Positions 16,131 through 25,717 of a stretch of DNA of 64,000 nt are shown here, one piece after another (the stretch's first letter is position 1; each line of letters opens with the position of its first letter). The translations under genes were made by a program, and so were the position numbers. The notes beneath the pieces are model-generated. The model searched no databases and was not told the DNA's origin. It saw only the letters and a program-made list of their open reading frames with translations. Origin of the DNA: Rathayibacter rhapontici (GTDB lineage Bacteria; Actinomycetota; Actinomycetes; Actinomycetales; Microbacteriaceae). Location: assembly GCF_001995175.1 (NCBI RefSeq), contig NZ_MUKN01000001.1, forward strand, positions 1 through 64,000. The letters are read 5' to 3'.

Positions 16131-18145
16131 TCAGCCGATCAGCACCGCGAAGCCCTCGGCGGGCACCGGCACCGTGACCGCACCGGCTGCGGCCTGCTCG
16201 CTTACGAGCACCCCGTCAGCCGAGTACACGCGCAGGGTGCCCGAGCCCTCGAGGGTCGCCGAGCGCGTCGACGTGGTGGAGTTGCGCACCAGCTCGGTGC
16301 GACCGCCGTCGCCCTCGAGCACGAGCCGCGAGACGACCGGTCGCACCAGCAGCGCGTCGAGCTTCGTCTCACCGGTCACTCCGCGCACCTCGACCGTCGT
16401 GGCGTCCGCGGGCACCGTGCGCCGCAGCTTCTGCGGCAGCAGCGCACCCGACGCCTCGGTGATCCCGCGCGCGCCGACAGTGCTCTTCAGCAGGTCCAGC
16501 GGTCGCGTCCCGGTCGACCACGCGCTGAGCGGAGTCGTCGCCGTCGCCTTCTCGACGCGCTCGATCACCGGCTCGATCACGCGCTCCTGCGTCGAGGAGC
16601 CGATGCCGATCGTCGCCGAGCGGCGCCAGTTCGTCAGCGACAGGTACGAGCCGCTCCACGAGGACTCGCCGGTCCAGCTCGACTCCGGAGTGACGACCGT
16701 GCCGCCCTGCGCCGTCTCGGCCTCGACGACCTCGAGGCCCTCGCGGCTCACCTGGGTCGCGACCGAGCGCGCGCGATCGGCCAGCTCGGGCCGGTCGTCG
16801 AGCGCGATCATCGCCAGCAGCCCGTGGATCGTGCTCTCGGCGCCGCTGTTGCGGTTGACGCTGCCGTCGGCCTGGACTCCGTCGAAGGTGATGCCCGTCG
16901 CGGGGTCGTAGACCGCGGTGCCGCTGCGGTTGAGCCCGAAGAACCAGGCGCCCTGCACACCGGCGAGGTCGGTGAAGGCGCTCGACCCGGTCGCGTCGGC
17001 GAGGGCGAGCGAATTCTGCAGCCGCGAATCCGCTCCGTAGGCGATCTGCACCGTCTCGGTCGGGCTCGGGTAGCGGCCGTTGTCGGGGCCGCCCGAGGTC
17101 AGCAGCTCCGGCGCGAAGCGGGAGCCCTCGACGACGGCGGGCTCGAGGAGCGAGGCGTCGCCCAGTGCGACGGAGGACTCGGCGAGCGCCGCGGGCATCT
17201 GCGACGCCCAGGAGTGCCAGAGCGAGCGCGACTTCGCCCACGGCAGGATCGCGCCGTACGGCCACGACGTGGTGTCCCCCTCCGTCGTCGTGCGCGCGAG
17301 CGCCGCCACGCCCTCGGCGAGCTTCGCGGTGCTGGCGCGCACCGCGGAGTCCTCGGGCACGGCCTCGACGTACGCCGAGAGGCCCAGCAGCGCCTCGGCC
17401 GTCGCATCGGCGCCGTCGACGATCAGCCAGGCGGGCACCCGGACGCCGTCGGCCGTCGCGTACCGGCCGTAGCGCGTCAGCACCTCGCGGTCGACCGCGG
17501 AGACACCGAGGCGGAGGCGCTCCTGCAGGAACGCGGCGAACTCGGGGTCGTCGTCCTCGAACGCCGCGTAGCCCTCGCCGAGCGCCCAGAGGGTGCGGGC
17601 GAGCCAGTAGCTGTCCTCGGAGTCGCTCGGGTCCGGCAGCTCGATCGGCTCGGCGCTGGGGTTCAGCTCGCCGTCGGGCTGCATCCAGAGCACCACGTTG
17701 CCGGCGTCGTCGCCGTCGGTGGTCTGGAAGTAGGCGAGTGCGCGCAGGGTCTCGTAGGCGTTCTCGCGGCTGGCCGTCGATCCGGTCTGCTGCCAGTGGC
17801 GGAGGTAGGCGACCGCGGCGCGCGAGATGTCGTCGGTGTTGTAGGCGCCCTGCCCCCAGTCGCCTGTCGCCGCATCGAGCGGGCCGCCGCCGACGCGCTC
17901 GAACGTGCCGCCGTCGCGGGCGTCCGCGTAGGTCCACGGCATCACCAGCTCGGGCTCCTCGGCGAGGCGGTACGTGGTGTGGCCGGGCTCCGGAGTCGGA
18001 GTGGCGGTGTCGAGGAGGAAGTCGAGGTGCGCGGTGTTCGCGAGGGGGTCCGCCGCGTGCGCGGGGGCCGCGCGAGGGTGAGACCCCCGGCGACGAGGGC
18101 GGTGGCGGCCAGGGCGGCCGCCGTGCGTGTTCTGGCGTTCGTCAT
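16131..18145 (-). pseudogene. Secreted carbohydrate-active-like protein, one frameshift as read
   Basis: The leader 'MTNARTRTAAALAATALVAG' and a break near 18072 (one G missing in 'gcgcgg-ccccc') separate the signal peptide from the mature protein. Restored, the cleavage region reads 'APAHAADPLANTAHLDFLLD' and the product is about 671 residues. The body is helical with Trp-rich repeats ('YWLARTLWALGEGYAAFEDD', 'WHSWASQMPAALAESS', 'NRNSGAESTIHGLLAMIAL'), like an (alpha/alpha) toroid glycosidase or lyase, with a beta-rich C-terminal part. I cannot name the family. It sits beside a GH130 gene and a sugar importer, so a role in external glycan processing is inferred. Confidence 0.65.
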
Positions 18146-18191
18146 TGAACTCTCCGATGGGTGGGTGTGGATGGGCTTCTGATCGTGGGGG

Positions 18192-18360
18192 GTCTCGAGA
18201 CGCCCGCTCCGCGGGCTACTCGATCAGCAAGGGAGGGGGACTGCGGCGCGAGCAGCGGACCGCTCGCTGGTCGAGTAGCCCCGCAGGGGCGTATCGAGAC
18301 CCATCTACTCCAGAAGTGGTCGATCTCGATACGCCCGCGAGCGGGCTACTCGATCAGCAA
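18192..18360. repeat. Three dispersed palindromic elements
   Basis: Units at 18192-18230, 18265-18300 and 18322-18360, orientations alternating. They fill the gap between the secreted-protein gene and the GH130 gene and could separate their transcription. Confidence 0.75.
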
Positions 18361-18381
18361 GGGGCGCGGGCTCCGCTCCCC

Positions 18382-19455
18382 TCACCCGTCCGTCCGCACG
18401 AGCCGGGCCGCGCCGATCTTCGAGTCGGCCATGCCGTAGAAGACGAAGTGCTGCCCGTCGATCTCCTCGATCGCGGTCGGGAAGACGACGTTCGGCACGA
18501 TGCCCGAGCGCTCCTCCTCCGTCTCGGGGGCGAGCAGTGGCCCGGCCGTGCGCGCGATCACGCGCGACGGGTCGTCGCCGTCGAGGAGGATCGCTCCGGC
18601 CGCGTAGTTCACCTTCTGCTGCTGCGCGAACGCGCTGTCGATCACTCCGGTGACCCCGTGGTGGATCAGCAGCCAGCCCTCGGGCACCCGGAGCGGCGCC
18701 GGGCCGCCTCCGATCTTCAGCTCCTCGAAGGGGAACTCGGGCCCCGCGAGGAACCGGTGCCGCGTCCACCGGGTGAGGTTCGCGAGGTCGCGGTCGACCT
18801 CAGCGACCGGCACGTAGCTGATCCAGATGCTCTGCCGCGGGTCCTCGACGCCGGCCGGCAGGCGCACGCCCTCCCCCGGCTTCGTCTCGCCGAGGTCCCA
18901 CATGGGCCGGTGCAGCACCGCGAAGGCGCGCGTGCCGTCGGGCGCCGTCACGATCTCGGGGAAGAACACGGTGTCCTTGTTGTGGAAGAGCCCCAGGTCG
19001 ATGTCGAGCGCGTCGTCGTAGGCGAAGGTCACCGGGCCGAGCCGGCGCCACTCGCGCAGGTCCTCCGACACGGCGAGCGCCGTCCGCGGGCCGAGCGGAC
19101 CGTACGCCACGTACGTCATCACGTGGAGCCCGAGCGCCTCGATGAACGTGACGCGCGGATCCTCCACTCCGGAGTTCGCCGCGCCCCGCTCGAACCCGCG
19201 GTCGGGTGCCAGCACGACGCCCTCGCGCTCGACGCCGACGGGCACGCCGTCCTCGACGAGCACCCGGGCGAGGCCCACGCGCGACACGTTGCCGGTCGCG
19301 ACCATGCGGGGCAGCAGGTACAGCTCGCCGCCCGGGCCGCGTCCGCTGCCGGGGTTCAGCACGCCCTCGGCCTCGAGGTCGTCGCCCGGCAGGGGCTCCA
19401 TCACGATGCCGACGCGCTCGAGACGGTAGGGGACGGTGGTGAGGGTGGGAGTCAT
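18382..19455 (-). CDS. GH130-family phosphorylase/hydrolase
   Basis: A 357-residue five-bladed beta-propeller enzyme of the GH130 type. Supporting motifs: 'EGVLNPGSGRGPGGELYLLP' near residue 28, 'SGVEDPRVTFIEALGLHVMT' (acid/base region), 'DTVFFPE', 'GGGPAPLRVPEGWLLIHHG' and 'YGMADSKIGAARL' at the end. GH130 enzymes act on beta-mannosides, many as phosphorylases. No signal peptide, so cytoplasmic. It follows the second permease by two bases and is the last gene of the importer operon; it probably processes the imported sugar. ATG 19455. Exact specificity is unknown. Confidence 0.85.
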   Translation of the reverse strand: MTPTLTTVPYRLERVGIVMEPLPGDDLEAEGVLNPGSGRGPGGELYLLPRMVATGNVSRVGLARVLVEDGVPVGVEREGVVLAPDRGFERGAANSGVEDPRVTFIEALGLHVMTYVAYGPLGPRTALAVSEDLREWRRLGPVTFAYDDALDIDLGLFHNKDTVFFPEIVTAPDGTRAFAVLHRPMWDLGETKPGEGVRLPAGVEDPRQSIWISYVPVAEVDRDLANLTRWTRHRFLAGPEFPFEELKIGGGPAPLRVPEGWLLIHHGVTGVIDSAFAQQQKVNYAAGAILLDGDDPSRVIARTAGPLLAPETEEERSGIVPNVVFPTAIEEIDGQHFVFYGMADSKIGAARLVRTDG

Positions 19456-19457
19456 GG

Positions 19458-20375
19458 TCAGCCTTTCACTCCGGATCCGAGATCGGTCGAGACGAAGTAG
19501 CGCTGGAACACGATGAACAGCACGACGACGGGGGCGGCGAGCACGACGGCGCCCGCCAGGATCGCCCCGAACGGGTTGTCGGTCGACGACGCGACGTTCG
19601 AGATGTAGTTGGCCAACGACACGGCGAGCGGCTGCAGCGACGCGTCCTTGGTGATGAGGAAGGGCCAGAGGAACTCGTTCCAGGGGCCGATGAAGGTGAG
19701 GAGGACCGCCGTGACGAGCGCGGGACGCACCAGCGGGAGGGCGACGTTCCAGAGCAGCTTCAGCTCGCCGGCGCCGTCGATCCGGGCCGCTTCGAACAGC
19801 TCCTTGGGCAGCTGCAGGAAGTACTGGCGGAAGATGATCACCGCCGTCGAGTTGATCGCGAACGGCAGGATCATGCCCACGTGGCTGTCGGCGAGACCGT
19901 AGTCGCGGGCGATCAGCACGTAGAGCGGGATCTGCAGCAGCTGGAACGGGATGACCTGCACGAGCAGCGCGAGCGCGAACACGGCGTTGCGTCCGCGCCA
20001 CTGCAGCATCGCGAGCGCGTACCCGGCCAGCACCCCGAGCACCACGGTGCACAGCAGCACGCCGCCCGTGAAGATCCCGGAGTTGACCAGGCCGGTGAGC
20101 AGGCTGATCCGCTCGTTCACGTTGACGTAGTTGTCGAGCGTGAGGTTCGCCGGGTCGGGGACCGCTCCGGCGAGGGTCGGGTCGGGGTCGGTCTGCAGCG
20201 AGCCGACGACCATGTAGTAGAAGGGGAACAGGAACACGATCGCGCCCAGCCCGAGGACCACGCCCCGCAGCACGACCGCCGAGCGGCTCATGCCCACGGG
20301 GCGTCGGCGCGTCCTGATCGGAGTGACGGCGGGCACGGCCGAGGCCGCTCCTCCCGCGCTGACCTGCGCGCTCAT
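19458..20375 (-). CDS. Sugar ABC transporter permease (MalG type)
   Basis: A 305-residue permease with a 30-residue cytoplasmic N-terminus, six helices and EAA loop 'EAARIDGAGELKLLWNVALP'. ATG 20375 overlaps the partner permease stop (ATGA). Forms the channel of the GH130-linked importer with the product of 20372-21328. No ATPase is encoded nearby. Confidence 0.92.
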   Translation of the reverse strand: MSAQVSAGGAASAVPAVTPIRTRRRPVGMSRSAVVLRGVVLGLGAIVFLFPFYYMVVGSLQTDPDPTLAGAVPDPANLTLDNYVNVNERISLLTGLVNSGIFTGGVLLCTVVLGVLAGYALAMLQWRGRNAVFALALLVQVIPFQLLQIPLYVLIARDYGLADSHVGMILPFAINSTAVIIFRQYFLQLPKELFEAARIDGAGELKLLWNVALPLVRPALVTAVLLTFIGPWNEFLWPFLITKDASLQPLAVSLANYISNVASSTDNPFGAILAGAVVLAAPVVVLFIVFQRYFVSTDLGSGVKG

Positions 20376-21328
20376 GAGTTCCTCTCCCCGGCGAAGCGGT
20401 TCTGCAGGTAGGCGATGATCAGGACGCCGATGACGAGGACGACTCCGATGGCCGACGCCACGTCGGGCTGCCCCTGCTGGAGGCCCAGCTGGTACATCAG
20501 CAGCACCGGGGAGGCGGAGGCGCCGTTGGGCCCGCCGCCGCCGGTCAGGAGGTACGGCTCGGTGAAGAGGTTCGCTCCGGTGACCGTCGAGACGAGCAGC
20601 ACCAGCAGAGTCGCGGGCCGCACGCTCGGCACGGTGACCGAGAAGAACTGGCGCACGCGGCCGGCTCCGTCGGTCGACGCCGACTCGTACAGCTCCTTCG
20701 GCACGTTCTGCAGCGCCGCCAGGTACAGCAGGATGTAGAACCCGAGCTGCTTCCACGTGACGAAGATCGCGATGACCGGCATGGCCAGGTTCTCGTTGAT
20801 CAGCCACGACGGATCCGGCGCCAGCGGGCCGAGCAGGCTGTTGACCAGCCCGTTCCCGTTGAACAGGAACAGCCACACCGCGACGATCGCGACGCTCGCC
20901 GTCACGTAGGGCACGTAGAACGACACCCGGAGGAACGTGCGCAGGTGCACGACCTTGTCCAGTGCCGAGGCGAGCAGCAGCGCCAGGACCACCGTGAGCG
21001 GCACGTTGATGACCAGGAAGATCCCGATGTTGCCGAACGAGCGGATGACCTGCGGATTCGAGAACGCGGTGACGAAGTTCTCGAGCCCGACGAACGGCCG
21101 GTCGACCTGCACGCCGGGCGCCGCGAAGAAGAAGTCGTGGAACGCGATGTAGACCGAGTACCCGACCGGGAACGCGAACACCGCGAGCACGAAGATCAGG
21201 TACGGGCCGCCGAACAGCAGTCCGAGCGGCTGGGGTCCGAGCACGCGGCGGAGCAGGCTCCGCTTCGCGCGCGGGCCCGGGGCTCCGGCGCCCGTGGACG
21301 CCGGAGCCTTCGGGGTGAGCGTGGTCAC
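20372..21328 (-). CDS. Sugar ABC transporter permease (MalF type)
   Basis: A 318-residue permease, GTG start. Six helices beginning 'LGLLFGGPYLIFVLAVFAFP', and EAA loop 'ESASTDGAGRVRQFFSVTVP'. It sits 7 nt after the binding-protein gene and overlaps the next permease by 4 nt, so all three are co-translated. Confidence 0.92.
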   Translation of the reverse strand: MTTLTPKAPASTGAGAPGPRAKRSLLRRVLGPQPLGLLFGGPYLIFVLAVFAFPVGYSVYIAFHDFFFAAPGVQVDRPFVGLENFVTAFSNPQVIRSFGNIGIFLVINVPLTVVLALLLASALDKVVHLRTFLRVSFYVPYVTASVAIVAVWLFLFNGNGLVNSLLGPLAPDPSWLINENLAMPVIAIFVTWKQLGFYILLYLAALQNVPKELYESASTDGAGRVRQFFSVTVPSVRPATLLVLLVSTVTGANLFTEPYLLTGGGGPNGASASPVLLMYQLGLQQGQPDVASAIGVVLVIGVLIIAYLQNRFAGERNS

Positions 21329-21335
21329 GGCCGGC

Positions 21336-22634
21336 TCACTGCTGGCCGGCGAGCCCGGTGACGGTCTCGGCCGCTCCGTCGAGAGCCGACTGCACGTCGC
21401 CCTCGCCGAAGATCACGGTCTTGCCCCACGCGTCGCGGATCGCCTGCAGCATCTGCACCGTGTTCGGTCCCGACGGCACCTCGATGGTGCGGCTCGCCTG
21501 GTCGCCGAAGCGCTGGTAGGCGGGGTTGGCCTCGAAGTAGTCGGCGTAGGTGGTCTGCAGGTCGGTGCGCAGCGGCATCTGGCCGGTGGTCTCGAGGAGC
21601 GAGCGGTCCTGCTCCTCGCTGGTCGCGAACTTCAGCACCTCCCACGCGGTGCCCTTGTTCTCGCAGGCGGAGTAGAGGCCGACGTTCTTCGCGTCGCTGA
21701 ACGTCCAGGTGTCCTCGGGCGCGGTGCCGTCGGGGGTGGGCACCGAGACGGAGCCCCAGTTCAGGTCCTCGTAGACCGAGACGGCCCAGGGGCCCACGAT
21801 CGACATGGCGGCCTGACCGTCGGCGAACGCGTCGCCCTGGTACTGCTCGCGACCGGCGAGGCCCTGGTCGTAGAGGCCCTTCCAGAACTCGGCGACCTCG
21901 TAGCCCTCCTCGCTCGCGAAGGTGGCCTCGCCGTCCTCGACCAGGCCCGTCCCTCCGGTGGCCGCGGCGTACAGCGGCATGAAGTCGAACTGGGTCTGGA
22001 AGAACTCGCTGGTGGGTGCGGGCTGGATCGCGGCGGGCGCGGCTCCGGACTCGACGAGCGTCTTCGACGTGGCGACGAACTCGTCGTAGGTCGCCAGCGA
22101 CGGGTTCTCGGGGTCGAGACCGGCCTGCGCGAAGAGGTCCTTGTTGTAGAAGATGACGACCGGATTGCTCTTCCACGGCATCTGGAAGTAGTCGCCGTCG
22201 GCGTTCTGGTACTGCTCGGCGAGGTCGCCGCTGCGGGTCTCGATGTGGTCGTCGCCGTCCTCGAACTCCGACAGGTCGACGAGGCCGCCCTGCTTCTCGA
22301 ACTGGCCGACGGCGCTGGGAGCGGTGTTGAAGACGAGGCACGGCGCGTTGCCGGCGGTGATCGCGGCTCCGATGACCTCCTCGCTGCTCTTGCCGGCCGG
22401 GATCTCCTGGCCGGTGATCTCCTGGTCCGGGTTGTCGGCGTTCCAGGCCTCGACCATCGCCTCGCCCCAGGCGACCTCCTGCTCGTTGTTCGAGTACCAG
22501 ATCGTGATCGGGCCGGTGGCGGTGAGGTCGGTGGACGCTCCTCCACCGCCTCCACTGCAGGCGGTGAGGCCGATCGTCGCCAGTGAGGCGATGCCGATCC
22601 CGGTGAGCCATCGTCTCGTCGTCGAGCTGCTCAT
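21336..22634 (-). CDS. Sugar-binding lipoprotein of the GH130-linked importer
   Basis: A 432-residue family-1 solute-binding protein. Signal peptide with lipobox 'IGLTAC' (Cys about 26) and a Gly-rich linker. Mature motifs include 'ITIWYSNNEQEVAWGEAMVE', 'YFQMPWKSNPVVIFYNKDLF' and 'AWEVLKFATSEEQDRSLLE'. The ATG is preceded by AAGGAGAAC. Expected to capture a manno-oligosaccharide or similar sugar, judged only from the GH130 gene downstream. Confidence 0.92.
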   Translation of the reverse strand: MSSSTTRRWLTGIGIASLATIGLTACSGGGGGASTDLTATGPITIWYSNNEQEVAWGEAMVEAWNADNPDQEITGQEIPAGKSSEEVIGAAITAGNAPCLVFNTAPSAVGQFEKQGGLVDLSEFEDGDDHIETRSGDLAEQYQNADGDYFQMPWKSNPVVIFYNKDLFAQAGLDPENPSLATYDEFVATSKTLVESGAAPAAIQPAPTSEFFQTQFDFMPLYAAATGGTGLVEDGEATFASEEGYEVAEFWKGLYDQGLAGREQYQGDAFADGQAAMSIVGPWAVSVYEDLNWGSVSVPTPDGTAPEDTWTFSDAKNVGLYSACENKGTAWEVLKFATSEEQDRSLLETTGQMPLRTDLQTTYADYFEANPAYQRFGDQASRTIEVPSGPNTVQMLQAIRDAWGKTVIFGEGDVQSALDGAAETVTGLAGQQ

Positions 22635-22683
22635 GGTGTTCTCCTTGTCCTGTGCTCGGCGCGCGCGGCGGTGCGCGCGCCTC

Positions 22684-23705
22684 TCAGTGGGTCGGCCGCG
22701 GCGGAGCGGTCGAGTGGCGCACGACGAGCCCGGCGGGCTCGAGGTCGACGTCGGGGGCGCTCCCGGTCTCGATGAGATCGAGGAGCGTGCGGGCCGCCGC
22801 CTCTCCCCAGCGCGCGGGGCGCGTGCGGGCGGAGGTCAGCGACGGGTAGACGTGGGCGGCGATCTCGGAGTCGTCGAATCCGGTGATCGAGAGGTCGTCG
22901 GGCAGCCGGAGCCCCCGGGTGTGCGCGACGCCGAGGCCGGCGATGGCCATCGGGTCGTTCGCGTAGACGACGGCGGTGGGCGGCTCGGCGAGGTCGAGCA
23001 GCTGCTCCATCGCCCGCGCGCCCTGGCCTGCGCTGAAGTCGGTGGCCACGACCGGGCCGGGCTCGAGTCCCGCGTCGGCGCACGAGCCGAGGAACGCCGC
23101 GCGGCGGCGGCGCGAGTGCAGCAGGTGGTCGGGACCGGCGACATGGGCGATGCGCCGGTGGCCGAGTTCGGCGAGGTGCGCGACGCGTCGGCGATGCCCG
23201 CGGCGTCGTCCATGACCACCGCGGGCGACGGCGATCCGTGGAAGCGGCCGAGGGTGACGGCGGGCAGGCCGAGCTCGGCGAGCAGGGCGGGGCGGGAGTC
23301 GTCCCCGCGCAGATCCGTCAGGAAGATCCCGTCGACGCGGCGATCGGCGGCGAGGGTGCGGTAGACCGCCTCCTCGGACGCGCCCGGCTCGACGACGCTG
23401 AGCACGAGCACCCGGCCGTTCTCGGCGAGCACGCGCTCGACGCCCGAGATGAAGGAGGGGAAGAACGGATCCGCGGCGATCACCTCGGGGTCGCGCGCGA
23501 CGACGAGGCCGACGGCGAACGACACGCTGGTCGAGAGGGAGCGGGCGGTGACGCTGGGGCGGTAGCCCAGCTCGGAGGCGACCTGCAGGATCCGCTCGCG
23601 CGTCCCGACGGAGACGCCGGGCCGATCGTTGAGCGCGAACGAGACGAGCGCCTTGCTGACGCCGGCCTCGCGGGCGACGTCGAGGATCGTGGGCCTGCCG
23701 GCCAT
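22684..23705 (-). pseudogene. LacI-family repressor of the GH130 operon, one frameshift as read
   Basis: HTH '[20 protein letters not shown]' at residues 5-24 and core 'SFAVGLVVARDPEVIAADPF'. A break near 23186 (one G missing in 'gacgcg-tcgcg') splits it. Restored, it continues 'ADAVAHLAELGHRRIAHVAG' and ends 'LEPAGLVVRHSTAPPRPTH', about 340 residues, normal for LacI. Two AACCGGTT palindromes upstream are probable operators. It is the first gene of the unit, 49 nt before the binding-protein gene. Confidence 0.85.
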
Positions 23706-23726
23706 CGTGCGCCTCCTCGTCGAGTG

Positions 23727-23751
23727 TGAACCGGTTTACTGAACCGGTTCA
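23727..23751. promoter_or_regulatory. Tandem LacI-type operators
   Basis: TGAACCGGTTTA (23727-23738) and TGAACCGGTTCA (23740-23751), 13 bp apart centre to centre. CG-centred palindromes of this kind are typical LacI-family sites. They lie between the repressor gene and the divergent monooxygenase gene, so autoregulation of the importer operon is likely. Confidence 0.75.
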
Positions 23752-23839
23752 GAGCACCGTAGCAGGATCGAGGACCGGTGAGAAGGGGCGCGGTCGCCGA
23801 ACCGGGAACACTCCGCGCCTCCCGTGCGTTGGCACCCGT

Positions 23840-24847
23840 ATGACCGTTCCCCTCTCGATCCTCGACCTCGCCCCCATCGCCCCCGGAGAGACCGCGCGCG
23901 ACAGCTTCGCCGCCTCGGTGGCGCTGGCGCAGCAGGCCGAGCGCAGCGGGTACCGCCGGGTCTGGTACGCCGAGCACCACAACATGGCCTCGATCGCGTC
24001 GAGCGCCACCTCGGTGCTCATCGCGCACGTCGCGTCGCAGACCTCGACGATCCGCCTGGGCTCCGGCGGCGTCATGCTGCCCAACCACTCCCCGCTGACC
24101 ATCGCCGAGCAGTTCGGCACCCTCGCGACCCTGCACCCCGACCGCATCGACCTGGGCCTGGGCCGCGCGCCGGGCAGCGACCAGGCGACGTTCCGGGCGC
24201 TGCGCCGCGATCCGGAGTCATCCGAGCGCTTCCCGCAGGACGTCCTCGAGCTGCAGGCCTTCCTCGCCGGCGAGTCCCGGATCCCCGGTGTCAGCGCGAC
24301 GCCCGGAGCCGGCACCCGCGTGCCCCTCTACATCCTCGGCTCCTCGCTCTTCGGCGCCCAGCTCGCCGCGGCCCTGGGCCTCCCCTACGCCTTCGCCTCG
24401 CACTTCGCGCCCGACGCGCTGCACCAGGCCGTCGCCGAGTACCGCCGCGGCTTCCGCCCGTCCGAGCAGCTCGACGCCCCGTACGTGATCGCCGGAGTGA
24501 ACGCCATCGCGGCCGACACGACCGCCGACGCCGAGCGCCAGTTCGCCGAGATGAAGCGGGCGCGCCTGCTGATGCTGCTGCGCCAGAGCGGCCAGATCCC
24601 GTTCGATCAGCGGTTCTCGGACGACGAGCTCGACAGCCTGCTGAGCGCCCCGGTCGGCGCGCACGTGGCGAGCATGACCCACTACACCGGAGTCGGCACG
24701 AGCGAGGAGGTCGCGGACTATGTCAGCGGATTCGCCCGCTCGGCCGACGCCGACGAGGTCATCGTCGCCCACGCCTCGCTCGCGACCCCCGCGCGGTTGC
24801 GCTCGGTGGAGCTGCTGGCCGACGCGCACGCCCGCGTCGCCGCGTGA
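23840..24847 (+). CDS. LLM-class flavin-dependent monooxygenase-like protein
   Basis: A 335-residue bacterial luciferase-like TIM barrel. ATG 23840 is chosen because the protein then begins '[20 protein letters not shown]', the usual start of the YhbW/luciferase-like subfamily. Motifs: '[20 protein letters not shown]', '[20 protein letters not shown]' and '[11 protein letters not shown]'. Such proteins use FMN or F420; the substrate is not known. Monocistronic, ended by a strong hairpin. Confidence 0.85.
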   Translation: MTVPLSILDLAPIAPGETARDSFAASVALAQQAERSGYRRVWYAEHHNMASIASSATSVLIAHVASQTSTIRLGSGGVMLPNHSPLTIAEQFGTLATLHPDRIDLGLGRAPGSDQATFRALRRDPESSERFPQDVLELQAFLAGESRIPGVSATPGAGTRVPLYILGSSLFGAQLAAALGLPYAFASHFAPDALHQAVAEYRRGFRPSEQLDAPYVIAGVNAIAADTTADAERQFAEMKRARLLMLLRQSGQIPFDQRFSDDELDSLLSAPVGAHVASMTHYTGVGTSEEVADYVSGFARSADADEVIVAHASLATPARLRSVELLADAHARVAA

Positions 24848-24897
24848 CCGCCTGAGGCCCGGAGCGCGGATGTCGCAGCGCAACCGCCTGCAGAAGT

Positions 24898-24951
24898 AAG
24901 GCTGAGAGGCCGGATGTCGCGCACTCCGCGCGAGTCCGGCCTCTCAGCCTT
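24898..24951. terminator. Long perfect stem-loop between convergent genes
   Basis: AAGGCTGAGAGGCCGGA (24898-24914) pairs perfectly with 24935-24951, 17 bp with a 20-nt loop. The preceding 'cagaagt' and the core 'aggctgagaggc' recur at 27535, so this is also a repeat family. Confidence 0.75.
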
Positions 24952-25056
24952 CGTTCCGACGGTCCGGCGTGCGGATCCCGTCCGCAACCGAGGGCCAGAG
25001 CCCGCGAGCGGCCCGCAACGGCCCGCCTCAGCCTCCCGACCTCGGTTGCGAACACC

Positions 25057-25554
25057 TCAGGCCAGCCCCGCCCCGCCCACCGCCAGGCTCACCACGACCG
25101 TCAGCGCCGTCGTCCACAGCACGATCGCGACGCCCTGCCACAGCAGCACGCGCCCCTTCGCCACTCCGGCCCCCGCGAGCATCACCGCCGTGAAGTGCGT
25201 CGGCAGCAGCAGCGGCCCGAGCAGGCTCACTCCAGGCACCCCGTAACGGGTGAACGCGCGCTGGAACTTCTCGCGCCGCGCGGAGGACTTCCGCGTCCGC
25301 CCCTTCGTCACGGCCGAGCGCACCCCCGCCCCCAGCAGCACCAGCAGCGCCACGCAGACGAAGTTGCCCACCGCGCCCGAGATCGCGGCGACCACCGGGT
25401 GGATGCCGCCGATGATCCCGATGGTCGCCGCCCCCTCGCCCTCGATGAAGGGCACGGCTCCTGCGGCCGCCACCACGAGGGGCTGCACGAGGTCGGGGAC
25501 CCGCGCGAGGAGGTCCTGGAATCCGAGGATGGCGTCGGCTGCGATGTTCGACAT
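25057..25554 (-). CDS. Small multidrug export-like membrane protein
   Basis: A 165-residue protein with about four helices. The segment 'AVPFIEGEGAATIGIIGGIH' and 'PLLLPTHFTAVMLAGAGVAKG' resembles the Pfam small multi-drug export family (related to DedA-like folds). ATG 25554 is preferred; upstream in-frame codons would add an unlikely polar leader. A basic loop ('TKGRTRKSSARREKFQRAF') lies near residue 85. Function is not established for this family. Confidence 0.7.
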   Translation of the reverse strand: MSNIAADAILGFQDLLARVPDLVQPLVVAAAGAVPFIEGEGAATIGIIGGIHPVVAAISGAVGNFVCVALLVLLGAGVRSAVTKGRTRKSSARREKFQRAFTRYGVPGVSLLGPLLLPTHFTAVMLAGAGVAKGRVLLWQGVAIVLWTTALTVVVSLAVGGAGLA

Positions 25555-25717
25555 GTCGTCTCCGCTCTGCTGACCGCGTCGGCGGCCCTCCCGTCTCTCG
25601 GGGATGACTCCATCCGACCGGAGTCGCGAGCACCCCGGCAGTGCCGCCGGGTCACCTCGGCAGGGGAGGAACTCACCCCCGAGGGGTGACATCCGTCATG
25701 GTCGTACTGTGGGCGGC

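Noticed and set aside
16080-18182. 700-codon plus-strand open frame opposite the secreted-protein gene
   Set aside because: Low-complexity Arg/Gly/Val-rich translation; the minus strand shows signal peptide and regular protein composition.
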